A stretch of 64,000 nucleotides of DNA from Cymodocea nodosa (lineage: Eukaryota > Streptophyta > Magnoliopsida > Alismatales > Cymodoceaceae): positions 1,557,501-1,621,500 of the forward strand of contig CM072339.1 of assembly GCA_036874045.1 (NCBI GenBank), in the 5' to 3' direction. The position numbers were made by a program, and so were the translations under genes. The notes beneath the pieces are model-generated. The model searched no databases, was not told the origin of the DNA, and was given only the letters and a program-made list of their open reading frames with translations. Positions 23,501 to 34,148 of this stretch are shown here, in pieces. Each line of letters begins with the position of its first letter. The stretch's first letter is position 1.

Positions 23501-25227
23501 GTCATACCATATAATATAGAAAGCTAAAAAATCTCTAACAATATATTCCTACTGTTGGACACTCATGATTAAAAAAAATATTCTTGGAAACATTATAATT
23601 GCAAATGAGTAACTAATAACATGCAACTGCAAATTTATCCCTACAAAAAAGTTTCTGAAAGAGTATATACCCATCTTGGCTCCTTGTGGTAAAGTCTAAT
23701 TTCTTTGAAACCAATAAAAGGGCGAAATAAGTCTGACAGTGAGTTAAAAATCCATAAAATAATGAAATCCATAAAAAAACAAAACATGAATTACTACACT
23801 CCATTAGAGATTGTAAAATGCATGCAAACTATGACAAAAAATTCCAAGGATACGACCAACTTCTCGCCTTGTACAGTCACTTGGAAGGCCATCAACATAT
23901 AACATGTTTGATTCTTCTCCATGAACACTTTCAGATATTCTAAGAGGAGTACATCTATCCTTGTCAGGAACACCAGGAGTAACACCCAACGAAGTTTCTT
24001 GCCTGACTAAAGAAGGATCATGCAAAGAAGTGTGTGCTCCCACACCAGCTCCCACAGGCAATCGATCAATCCTTGGAGTAACAGAAGACAATACACCACT
24101 CCCCATTTTCTTGCTAGGAAGTAAATCAACTCCTGGTGCTACAGTAGGCAGTCCACCTATCCGAGAAGTAGGTCTATTTCCGGTAGCAACAGCATCACCA
24201 AAGTTATAAGTTCCAGACCTCAAACTCTGATAGAAATAAACAAACATGAATAACTTTACAATTTTGACAAGAAAACAACAGATCCCATAACCATCGAGCA
24301 AACTCATACGTTACTCCGTAATGGATCCGATGGAATGCGATCATTTATGCCATAAGGGGTATGGGAAGCTAAAGAAGCACTATTTGGCGGGACATAACCA
24401 GGAAAAGCAGCACGCGCATCTGCTCATTCAGGTAACAATGATTAGTAGGAGAATGACAACTGGTTTTTTTCACATGTTAAAATGGAATTGCACTTAAACA
24501 GAAGAGAAAATGGCATAACAAATTCGATGGACCAAGCAATTTCAAAAAAAATTTCGCTACATCAAGGTGAAATTCTCCAAAAGAAAGTTAAAGCTTCAAT
24601 ATATGAGATTACAGATAAACCCTCAATGTCAAAGAAAATTTGTATCGTACTTACGAGTATATATGTCTTACTGAAAGGCACAACATAGGACTTCGACTGG
24701 TTGGCACGCGCATACACAAACGCATACACTCGCTAAAAGAAGGCAAGAATCCGCCAAAAAATGGCCAACAAAATCTTTTTGCAAGCATAGTTTTTATTGT
24801 GAAAGTCAATCATCGAGCAAACTTCTTCCCCTTCGTAAAAAAGCATAGTGCAAACCCCCATGGAAAGCCCACACGCAATGGAAATTTGCGAAATATAAAA
24901 TGAGCCTTAGAAGTACTTGAACCAGCATGAAACATCTAAACGATGATTTTGCGAATATTTGCAACAACGACGCCTGGACGTTGATATAAGAATCACCACA
25001 TTTGCCAATACAGGTAACAGTGAGCTCACTTCATTTTCCATCATAGACTACGGAAGAGGTCGGAAGGCTTTAAAAACTAGCGAATGGATTCGTCTTATGA
25101 TCACATAACTAGTCTATGAGTTCACATCAACCAGAAGAATCAAACTTGAACAATAGAGAAAACATAAACTCCAGAAGCAAGAAGAAGCACCTGCTCCTGA
25201 CACATACTTCCAATACGGATCGGCCAT
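20529..25227 (-). CDS. RRM RNA-binding protein (NSR / RNA-binding protein 2-like), 6 exons
   Basis: Exons in gene order: 25191-25227, 24310-24419, 23854-24226, 23671-23732, 22544-22625, 20529-20611. All junctions are GT-AG and in phase, giving 248 aa. The protein starts MADPYWKYVSGADAR, the N-terminal signature of a plant family that includes rice RNA-binding protein 2 and the Arabidopsis nuclear speckle proteins NSRa/NSRb. A Gly/Ser/Pro-rich middle (about residues 13-150) carries loose GG-LP and R-DRLP repeats. The single RRM is at about 157-232, with RNP2 LYVDGL, then DCTRREVGHLFRPFIGFKEI, and RNP1 VLCFVEF. The end is YKFDERKPDASNLRIKFAHF. By family knowledge NSR proteins bind RNA in nuclear speckles and affect alternative splicing. 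That role is inferred here. The last intron is about 1.9 kb, AT-rich, and may hold a MITE. A decayed second copy of the last exon lies inside it. Exon boundaries were inferred by eye. Confidence 0.88.
20664..20727 (-). pseudogene. Decayed duplicate of the RRM gene's last exon
   Basis: Read on the minus strand this stretch gives YKFGGRKPDELKW, next to the true exon's YKFDERKPDASNL. The DNA match starts at ATCTGGTTTCCTC and continues through AACTTGTA into the intron side, as far as ACTGTGAG. It sits about 50 bp upstream of the real acceptor. The copy has lost a good in-frame acceptor, so the intact copy at 20529-20611 is taken as the exon used. Confidence 0.65.
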
Positions 25228-25462
25228 CTCCTGCACAACTCCTCGCCGGTGGAAAACCCCAATTTCTCCGAAAAACCCTTTTTATGTTCGCACTTCGTCC
25301 CACCCGACGGAGAAGAAAAAACACAAAATGAATGGCCTAGATTTGATTCTGTGGAATAAGATAATCCAACGGTGGAGAGCAATCGAGAAACACTGCTTAT
25401 AAGGACAATCTGCGAAACGATCTATATATATGAAACGATCCACCAAGACAAATATTTTTTCA

Positions 25463-26854
25463 TTAAATATTGTGTTTTTTCCCCTCTTTTGCTCGACTAA
25501 TGAAACGACCACCGTGCAACAACTGGTAAGCGATGGTGTCTCTCGCATGCACAGCCACCACAGATCGCACGCCGTTCTTGGCGACCGTCACGTCGTCGGT
25601 CGCCTCGAACATCAGCTCCGGCTCCATCTCCTCCTTTCTTATCTCGCAGACGTTATGCAGCACACAGCAAGCAGCCAGCACCAGGGGCAGGTCCTGCAGC
25701 TTCACCTCCGTTCTCTTCTGAAGACACTTCCACCTCCCCTTCAACCTCCCGAACGCCTCCGCCGCCACCTGCCGCACTTCGCCAACCTTCTCGTTGAAGG
25801 CGTGTTGGGTCCACGTCAGGTTCTGTTGCGTGTAAGGCACCAGCAGCCAATCCAACAGCGGATATCCAACACTACCCACGACCCAGTCCCGGCGTTGCTG
25901 TTTACGGTTGTTTGTCCGTAGCATCCCACGGGGGCCACCACGTTGGTAGAGGAGAGACTTCTCCAGCACTTGCTCTTCCGACATCCCTCCGGGCCAACCA
26001 ATGCACAGGTCGGTGAATACACCACTTGGGCCGACCACTCCCTGGACAGTGACGGTGTAGGACGTCTTCGGGTTCTTCTCCGTGTTGCGTCTGTTGAGGT
26101 AATCTGTGACTCTGTTTTTTGGCGCCACGATGGGAACGTGGGTAGTGTACATCGAACCCACAACGTCGGGTAATCCGGAAATCAACTCGAACCTCGACTT
26201 GACAAACTCCAAGGTGGACTCATCGCCGGGCCATCGGAGGAATCTAGGCATGAGCACGGTTCTGATGGCGGAGCAGACATCGAGGATGAGCTTGTGGCAA
26301 GTGGAGATCCCAAGCCCAAACCTGCCGGACACGACACGAAGCGTCTCACCGGTGGCCAACCTCCACACGCACACGGCCACTCGCTGCCGCACGGGTATGG
26401 CGGCGCGGAGCATGGTGTTTTCCTTGGCCACGGCGGGCGACAACTCGTCGCAGATGAGATCGAAAGTAGCGCGGCTCATGCGGAACGCTTTGCGGAACTG
26501 GAGGTCGGGATAGTGGTGGTGACTAACCTGGTCCCACCATGCCTGGGACCTGTCTTTGACCCATAGACGCCTGCCCGATTGGTGGACCTCCTCCTCCTTC
26601 AACCCAACGCAAACCCGCTTGTTCTTGTCGGAAGCGATAACGACGGTATCTTCCTGGTCTTCTTGTTGTTGCTGTTGTTCTTTCGCTCTCTTCCTAGTAT
26701 TGCTGTTCTGGATGGACGGACCGGCTTGTGACGTTGGGGCGGTGATGAAGGCCGGGGTGTCGTCGTCTTGGAGGAAGCTGACGTAGGAGGAGAGTTCTTC
26801 GTCGCCGGCGAGTGGGGCGGCTTCGATGTCGTCGACGTACGTAAGAAAATCCAT
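25463..26854 (-). CDS. HARBI1/ALP1-like nuclease-related protein (domesticated Harbinger transposase), single exon
   Basis: One open frame of 463 aa from ATG 26854. The frame runs further upstream, but the start MDFLTYVDDIE is chosen because the longer N-terminus is low-complexity and a TATATA box lies on this strand at 26908-26913. It closely resembles plant proteins such as Arabidopsis At5g12010 and At4g29780. The N-terminal 115 residues are variable and Gln-rich. Next comes a helical DNA-binding-type region (FRKAFRMSRATFDLICDEL, then FGLGISTCHKLILDV), then a DDE_4 nuclease fold with VGSMYTTHVPI, FTDLCIGWPGGM and AAEAFGRLKGRW. Where active Harbinger nucleases have an Asp (GxxDxTH) this protein has Tyr, so cleavage activity is doubtful. 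That substitution is shared by its plant relatives. Family members such as ALP1 act in chromatin complexes, but the role here is unknown. GC content is high compared with the flanks. Confidence 0.9.
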   Translation of the reverse strand: MDFLTYVDDIEAAPLAGDEELSSYVSFLQDDDTPAFITAPTSQAGPSIQNSNTRKRAKEQQQQQEDQEDTVVIASDKNKRVCVGLKEEEVHQSGRRLWVKDRSQAWWDQVSHHHYPDLQFRKAFRMSRATFDLICDELSPAVAKENTMLRAAIPVRQRVAVCVWRLATGETLRVVSGRFGLGISTCHKLILDVCSAIRTVLMPRFLRWPGDESTLEFVKSRFELISGLPDVVGSMYTTHVPIVAPKNRVTDYLNRRNTEKNPKTSYTVTVQGVVGPSGVFTDLCIGWPGGMSEEQVLEKSLLYQRGGPRGMLRTNNRKQQRRDWVVGSVGYPLLDWLLVPYTQQNLTWTQHAFNEKVGEVRQVAAEAFGRLKGRWKCLQKRTEVKLQDLPLVLAACCVLHNVCEIRKEEMEPELMFEATDDVTVAKNGVRSVVAVHARDTIAYQLLHGGRFISRAKEGKKHNI

Positions 26855-26907
26855 GAGAGGCGGGGGGGATTGGGAACGCCGGGGAGCGGACGAGGAGCGT
26901 CGGCGTG

Positions 26908-26913
26908 TATATA
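26908..26913 (-). promoter_or_regulatory. Probable TATA box of the ALP1-like gene
   Basis: CATATATACAC on the minus strand lies 54-60 bp upstream of the chosen ATG, giving room for a short 5' UTR. The assignment is by position and sequence only. Confidence 0.4.
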
Positions 26914-27136
26914 TGCGCCGACGACTGGTGGGTGGGATGGTCGTGGTAGTACCGTGTGGACGCGGTGCATGAAGCTTCCACGATTTGGGAGTGGAAGGCC
27001 AGCGAGTGAAGTGCCGTGGCCATCGTAAACGTGATCGTGTATTATTAATAAAATTTATAACAGTGTTCAAAGGGAAGAAGGAATTGGAGATGACGTGGAT
27101 TGGGGCCACCCCCAGTTGGAATCCAACCTTGCCCAA

Positions 27137-27914
27137 CGCGGAGTATAATCCTACTTGTAACGAGATGACGTGGCAGAATTTTTTTATTATTTTCTATGAG
27201 CATTATAAAAAAGTTCGTTTTTCCTGATTTTCCCGTCAAGACGCGTGTCGGGCCTGTAGGCCCGATCCTATAACGTTTCTAGCCTTGTCGGGTTCGACTC
27301 CCTTGTAAATCTCTTCCATAAATTAGCTCTTATTGTAATGCACGTATCTGTTGTAAATGGCTTTAATTCTTTTAATGAGATTTAAATTTTTATCTATTAG
27401 CTATTCGTTCCTTTTAGTGAATTTATCGTTTACAAATCGTAGGCGGTTATATATAAATATGGACTCAAATATGAACAAAATGGCAGTAGCCCAAATCTTA
27501 CGGCGGTAGCAGCGCAGTTTGTAATTATGATACAAATTGTTGAGGAACCTGTGAAGAAGAAGTTGATTCCAACACAAAAATTAAAAATACCACAGCGTTC
27601 CCAGAAGCAAACTGCAAACCACCTAGAAAGTTCCTTCTTTTTTTCTCTTATTTCATTAGGAATTGAGATGCGACTGAGCTCCGCGTGTTCATCAGGACGG
27701 CACGCCCAACATGATGATATCACTACACCACGAACAAATCAAAGGTCGGTTATAGGATAATATATGACACACAGATAGGGAACAGAGAGAAATATATAAT
27801 TCTGGTTATGGATATGGCACAATACATGTCACGAAGATTTTTGAAACATAATAAATTAATAATCGAAAATTTAAATTTAAATTTTAGCAGAAATGACTAG
27901 ATTCGACGTTTAAT
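27137..27914. other. Intergenic DNA between two minus-strand genes
   Basis: No gene supported. It should contain the 3' UTR and terminator of the kinase gene and the distal promoter of the ALP1-like gene, but no specific signal stands out. Confidence 0.5.
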
Positions 27915-30900
27915 TTAAGTTTTAAACAATATTACCGTGTGCGTCCACCAAGGACGAGTATTCGAAGAAGTTGTTGTGGTTCGCGATCGGGAGACAGCTT
28001 CGGCGGTGGTTTCCCATTCATCGCCAATCTTCCTTAGCCGGTTGAGCTCCGGCAATACCTCGGTCTCAAGGTCCGGCCTGTCTTTCCTGCTCAGTTGTGA
28101 GCATTTCACCGCAATCTTCGCGAAGGAGAGGGTCTCCTCCATCGGCCAGTCTTTGATCGTCGGATCCAACATCTCCGTCAAGGTGCCCCTCTCGACCGCT
28201 CTCTCCACTTGATGAGAGAGACCCATCGGGGACTTTGCGGTTATGATCTGGAGCAAAAGTATGCCGAAGGAGTATATGTCGGACTTGATCACCAGCATGC
28301 CCGTCTGTTGGTACTCGGGATCGATGTAGCAGAACGTCCCCGCCGTGGACGTCAACCTGTACTGCGTCACCGAGTTGGCCACGGACTGCGGCACGAGCCT
28401 TGCCAGGCCAACGTCGGCGATCTTGCTCACGTAGTTCCGGTCGAGGAGTATGTTCGCGGGCTTGAGATCTCTGTGGACTAGTGGCTCGGGCTTCGCTTGG
28501 TGGAGGAAGAGCAGCCCAGTCGCTATCTCGGCTGCTATCTTGAACCGGATGTTCCACGGGATCGGAGGCGTGTTACCTCGCCGGAACAGTCGGTCGTCCA
28601 AGCTGCCGTTGTCCATGTACTCGTAGACCAAGCATCCGTATTCAGGGCAAGCGCCGAGTAGCAGGACCAAGTGAGGATGTCTCATGCAGCAAAGCACCTC
28701 GACCTACACATATAACAAGACCAACCATTGGGCTTGTGGCAAGAAAGCAAAATCCTAGCTAATCGTGTGGCTGGTAGAAATTGGGCATCACCTCTTGTTG
28801 GAACTGCTTCCTCCCTTGGGCAGCATCTGGCCTTAGAACTTTGATGGCAACCGGAGTATGCCCAAGAGTTGCTCTGTACACGGGACCGTACCCACCTTCT
28901 CCGATCTTGAGCGTCTCGGCGAAGTTATCGGTAGCAACCTCGATCTCGTCAATGGTGTACTTCCTGTACCGGACGTCATTATGGGCAAGAACATCCAACG
29001 CCCTTTTCTTCTCTTCCGCCGCTCGCTTGGCGGCGTGCTCGGCATTCAGCCTCTTCTTGGCCTCCAGCTCCGCGATTCTCTGTGCTGCTTGAGCTGCCTC
29101 GATAGCAGCTTTGCACCTCGCCTTCTCCATCTCCACCATTTTAAGGGCCGCTTCCTCTGCCTGCCTTGCTTCCTCAACCCGGCGCGTCTCTTCCATCTTC
29201 CGTTGGTGCAGTTCTTCGGCCTGCATCCCATCAACAATCAACAAAACATCACAGCCAACCATTATTCTGAAGACGAATCGAAGAATACGTACCTTCTGCT
29301 TGGCCGACACTGCTTCCTTGCATGCATTGCTATACATGTCCATGGTCTGCTTGAGCTCTAGTTTCAGTATCTTTAGTTCAGCCTCCATGTCTCTCTGGTG
29401 CGACCAACCAAAACCCACAAGCACAAACAACAACGAAATTATTAACTTTCGATCGATCATATCGTCAATCTTCAATAGACAGCGCGCCAAGTACTGACAC
29501 TGGATGGAGACGTAGGATTAATCCTGGGGCTATCGGTCGTGAAGGACGACAACTCGTGCGAGTCAGTGAAGGCGGCCGACAGGAAATTGTTGACGTCCTG
29601 GATGTCGATGTCGTCCGCGGAGGGCGGCCTCGACATCCTATCCCTTGGTGCTTTTGTCTTCATGCACTCCACGTTCCTGTCTGGTGTGGAATTCGCCGGC
29701 AGTGGAACTTTCCATCCTCCTCTTGCGGTGCGACTGCGCTTAACGCAGGCACACGCGCATCATCAACCGTAGTCGATCGGCAAATATCTGGACGCATGAA
29801 ATCTTTCAAGATTATGACGATGGCCGCCTACCTGAGAGGGTCATCGCGTTCTATACAGTTGACGGACGAGCAACGTGGGGAGGAAGGAACCGTCGCCTTC
29901 CCCGTTGCGTTGGACGCCGGAGTTTTCGGGGTGCGGACGCTCGTAGCCTTTCCTTTCAGTATTACGTAGACGGTGCAAAATTCCGGCGCAGCTTTCATCA
30001 ACGTCGTCGGAATATCTGGGTTTCTGAACTTCCTGTTTAATTAGCGTATATAATTGAATTAACTTGATGCATTAATTATTTTTTTCTTTAAAGATAAATA
30101 AATATGTATCGTTACCAAAATTTGAAATCTAATCAACTCCAATTTGGAATTGGTTATATTAATTAAATAATAAATAAGTTAACGGATACATTTGGAGGAA
30201 AATTACATCGGCCTCTAAATGGAAGGAGAGAAAGACCTCGTGAGGGCGTTCCTATTGGAGGCTCCGACCACGATGTTGGTGACGTGGTGACTATTTGTGT
30301 ACTCGATCAGAGCTTTTGACACGTCGGTGTCGTCCAACGTCACCTCCCTTACCTTTATCTGCAATTCCAATCCAATCACTCCTTAATCAAATTTATTAAT
30401 TAGTGCACATACACACATGTATATATATGTTTATATGGCAGTAGCTTTGTTTGAATTAATTGCATGTTGTCTAACGGAGTAAAAGAGTTATTGAAATGAA
30501 ACGAAAGATTAATTACACTGTTACGTAGAGTATCCATGCATGCTTAATTATAAAGAGACATTAATATGTGCATTCCATTGCGGTACTTCAGATTAATTAA
30601 CTAGTGTGACACATGCATGCATGCATGCATTGGCGTTTACCGCTTTGCGAGCACAGTAAAGGCGATACGAGCGAAACATCTCCGTCACCTTGGCATCAGA
30701 GTGGCTACCCTCCTTCGCGCAATCTGCCACGGATTACAACAAAAATTAATGAAAAATCAAGGAATTAATGAACAGCATTAACATCGACCATCGATATATG
30801 ACAAGATAATATAATTAATTAGAACAAACGACGCATGCATGCGTGCGTGATTTGTATGTATGGGGATGTGGTATTAATCGCTAACTGGAATTGATTCTTA

Positions 30901-31086
30901 ACGACGACGTTGGGTGTGAAAGAGGAGAAGGTACCTACGGGGAGGGGCTATCCGGACATGGATGAGAACCAAGAGAGGGTTGTGGTCAACGAGGTGATCG
31001 ACCGCCCACTTCACCGCCTGCTGGCTGTTCTTATCCCGGTCGATGCCCACGGCCGTCAGCGACATGAAGCCGTCGTCTTCCAGCAT
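27915..31086 (-). CDS. USP-domain receptor-like cytoplasmic kinase (U-box-less PUB35/52 group), 8 exons
   Basis: Exons in gene order: 30939-31086, 30641-30723, 30237-30358, 29832-30032, 29499-29733, 29293-29394, 28792-29220, 27915-28703, giving 702 aa. The end of exon 5 could be 29495 instead, with a matching shift in exon 6. Residues 1 to about 150 form a universal stress protein domain (LTAVGIDRDKNSQQAVKWAV, later HVTNIVVGAS). A Ser/Pro-rich linker follows. A charged coiled coil (about 265-390) rich in E-E-A-R and A-A-x-R-A precedes the kinase: P-loop GEGGYGPVY at about 404, Lys 424, HRDLKPANILLD with Asp at about 519, and DVG in place of DFG, which is usual in this family. The protein ends soon after the kinase with no U-box, like Arabidopsis At2g24370-type members. 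So it is predicted to phosphorylate targets rather than act as an E3 ligase. Substrates are unknown. Confidence 0.9.
30612..30631. repeat. (ATGC)n microsatellite in kinase intron 2
   Basis: Five tandem ATGC units lie about 10 bp inside the intron from the exon 2 donor. Confidence 0.85.
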
Positions 31087-33288
31087 TTTCCGCCGGTTGG
31101 TGGTTGCCGGCTACAGAAATTAAGGATGTTCGACCCTGCTAGATTCGATCTATAAACTAAGCAGGCGAGAAAATTAAGGCGGAGAGGAGGACGAGCAGAA
31201 GAAGGAGGAAAACCAGCTCCTCCTCCTCTTTTCTTCTTCTTCTTCTTCTTCTTCCGTCCGACCTTCTTTCGCTAATTTCCCTTCTTGTTTGCAGTGTTCT
31301 CTCTTTGTCTATTTGCGGCATGACTGCAGCTCCGATGTCTACGTTCATGTCCATCCCCATGTTAATTTTAACTTTTACGTTGGTTCGGGTGGTCCATCAT
31401 TCGCCACGCGTCAATACACGTACGGATTTGACTTTTCCAAACTGTCATACGTGGGACCTCCTCCATTTCATCGCGTACGTTTTGCAGTATGAATTAAGTT
31501 TCCTTTATTAAGTGGTCGTCAGTGTTAATTTGACGTTGTGTAAAAGGGACTGCAACATAGAAAAACAAATTTACCTCATGGGATTCGTTTTCTAAGATTT
31601 TATTTGAATCAAAACAGAGAATGACATCTGGAATGATGAAAGTAGAATAAAGGTCTTCCATTTAAAACATACAGGCGGGAATTTTCTTGGAATAAAGGTT
31701 GATTACGGTAGCCACTACATATAAATATATTTATATATTTTGGATGGTAGGGGGTCGGTCAAATCTTCGTTTAAAAGAGGGATTAAAAAAATTTCTATTT
31801 CTGGGACAGCAACGAAAATCTTTTCATGCCATGTCTTACATTGATTATTTAATTTCCAATAACTTTAACCTCCTTCCTTAAGCGCCATTAAGTTCATGCC
31901 CACCAGTTACAACTTCTCCCGTTCCTGGAAAGCAAGAAGCTGATATTACTGTCTTCGTGGTAAAATAGAAGATTAACCACACCTCAAGGTATACTTTTTC
32001 ATCTTAACAAAAAAAAAAAAATTATCATGTTATTAACGCAGATCCGAATTTTTTACTTTAATATAAAAATAAAAAATAAAAATTAACACTTGTAGGTTTA
32101 CTTTAATGGTAGTCAAAAACTTTTATCGTAATATTGGGATAGGTTTGAATCTTCAAGTTTATTCTTGTAATTGAATTTTTTTACTTTAATATAAAAAAAT
32201 ACCTAAAGGGATAGGTTTGAATCTTTAATTAACGAGAGTTCGAGTCTTCAAATTTTAAGTTCGTACTTGTGATTAAAATAAAATAAAAGATTAATCACAT
32301 ACTTGCAGGAAAGCACGGTAGATCGATTAATTAAAAGAGGAATCATGAATTATATGATGAATTCGGCTGGCTGGCGATTAATCCCGACATGGATTCGGGA
32401 TGGATCCGTGCTTCGAACGCAAGGGACATGTCCGGACGCCTTACATCGACGACCAAACACAGCCGTCGAACGCGACAGCTCAGCGATTCGCTGTTTTTTT
32501 TCCCAATGGACAAGAGCATATATATAATTTCAAGTAATTCTTTTTCGCAGATAATTTCAGGTAATTTTGAAGACGTAATTTTTTTTGCCAAGAGTTAAGA
32601 AACAAATAGACAAAAATGACGGTTATTACGAAGTTACAACTAACAAGGAACAAAAATAGGACAAGAAGTAAAAAATACAAGGTGAGAGCAAGATCAATTA
32701 AGCCCTTTTTCCTTGATCTCGTCACTCTTATCTTCAAGCAACACGAGGTGTAGAATTAAAATCAACTAAATTGCAGTCGTTTACGTTTCCAGAATTATTT
32801 GTTATGTGATGATCGTAATTAGACTAAAGTTCATGAAGACTGTCAGCACCATTCCTTACGTCCAAATTTCCGACCCAAAACGAAATAGTTTTAAAGATGT
32901 ATTCAAAAAAATTGCTTTTACGTTAACTTATTTTAAAATAGAGACAAACATTACGGACACTTATAACATTTTTCGTTGTAAGTGTATTGTGCGCGATTAA
33001 AGCAAAAGGTAAGTTAAGAGTAAATGTCATATGATTTACAATATCTATATAAGTGAGAGCAAGTCATGAGTGAGAACCAGGTAAGCGGAAGTAAAAGTAA
33101 GTTATATATGTGTGCATTGTATGAATTACGACGAATCTATAAGCAAGATTAGGAGTTATTTGAGTGAGATTAGGTATGCACTATTGTAACTAACGTAATG
33201 TAATACCATCAAAATACATTCTTTAATAAGATGTTGTACCCTTTGGGACATCACTCAAACGATAAAACTAATTATTTTATAATCAGAA

Positions 33289-33319
<31 letters not shown>

Positions 33320-33783
33320 TATAGGCGTTTAAATAGATGTAAGTACCAACAATGAGTGACTTCGAACAATCATTTTCTCATCATCACCCATCTTTTTTCT
33401 CTTATCTTCGCTTAATTTAAGTACCTGCAGTTATAGGCACCTGGGCCTTTTACATAATAGTACGATTAATTGGCACATAATCATCGAATATAAAAAATAA
33501 GTTACATGAGGTTAATTAATTTAAGATGGTGGTGCAGCCAACGGCACACATGACACATGGAGGCGGGACCGCAGGGTCAGAAAAGGGAGAAGGGAAAAGG
33601 GGAAAAAGGAAAGGAATGGTGGCGGTGGTGTGTAGTGGGAGGGGTGTACACGTATACTTTTCCAGCCGCAAATGCCTCTGATTGGTCGACGGAGAGGTGA
33701 AGCCCTGGACGGACGTGGTCGTCATCGACCAAGTGGATTTCCAAGATATGGTTATTTTAATCAGTCCGGGTATCTTCTCCGCC
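31087..33783. other. Intergenic region between kinase and MIR156
   Basis: Just upstream of the kinase ATG is a (TTC)n run (31231-31254), probably in its 5' UTR or promoter. At 32040-32280 are two loose copies of a segment with TTTTTTACTTTAATATAAAAA and GGGATAGGTTTGAATCTT, which may be a SINE-like or simple duplication. An A-run with (AT)n lies at 33287-33323. No coding sequence is supported. Confidence 0.5.
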
Positions 33784-33790
33784 TATATAA
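33784..33790 (+). promoter_or_regulatory. TATA box of MIR156
   Basis: TATATAA sits about 258 bp upstream of the mature miR156 sequence in a more GC-rich promoter segment. Transcription would be expected to start near 33815-33820, by the usual 25-35 bp spacing. Confidence 0.6.
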
Positions 33791-33827
33791 GGGCTTCCCA
33801 ACACTGTACTCCCATCATCACCACCTG

Positions 33828-33842
33828 ATGCATCCATACTTC

Positions 33843-33873
<31 letters not shown>

Positions 33874-33940
33874 CTTCTCCCCCATGACTACTGCTACTAC
33901 TACTATTAGTCCTGCTACTACCGTTGTTTATTATTGGTAG
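33828..33940 (+). other. Two overlapping short ORFs in the pri-miR156 leader
   Basis: The first ATG after the predicted start opens a 19-codon frame (33828-33887) made mostly of Thr-His pairs from the (AC)n repeat. Its TGA overlaps a second ATG (33884), which opens an 18-codon frame ending at 33940. Some plant pri-miRNAs encode small regulatory peptides from such leaders. These could also be meaningless, since the first depends on a microsatellite. Confidence 0.3.
33845..33873. repeat. (AC)n microsatellite
   Basis: About 14 AC units lie in the predicted 5' part of the MIR156 transcript. Confidence 0.9.
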
Positions 33941-34035
33941 AACAACGGTGGTTCTTCTCTGGGGGTGTACCCATCTTCATCTTCCCCTCTCCTCCGATCC
34001 CTTCTCTGTTTCCTGCACCGTAGGTGGAAGTGCAT

Positions 34036-34148
34036 GTGCGCTGGAGGTGACAGAAGAGAGTGAGCACACATGGTGTTTTCCTGCATGCGAGGAGACCATG
34101 CTTGAAGCTATGCGTGCTCACTTCTCTCTCTGTCAACCCCGCCCAAAT
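34036..34148 (+). ncRNA. MIR156: MIR156 precursor hairpin
   Basis: TGACAGAAGAGAGTGAGCAC at 34048-34067 is the canonical 20-nt miR156. GCTCACTTCTCTCTCTGTCA at 34116-34135 is the expected star strand on the 3' arm, pairing with it with the 3' overhang typical of DCL1 products. The loop between the arms is about 48 nt. In land plants miR156 represses SPL transcription factors and holds the juvenile phase, and the youngest plants have the highest levels. The gene has its own TATA box upstream, so it is an independent transcription unit. No second miR156 hairpin is seen in the window. Confidence 0.97.

Noticed and set aside
29472-29490. Kinase exon 5 read through to the in-frame stop, suggesting a separate short protein
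   Set aside because: A GT donor and the next in-phase exon (DMEAELKILKLELKQ) restore the family sequence, so the read-through part is intron.
25430-30000. Many plus-strand open frames of 60-167 codons across the three minus-strand genes
   Set aside because: They are antisense shadows of the GC-rich coding exons of the ALP1-like and kinase genes.
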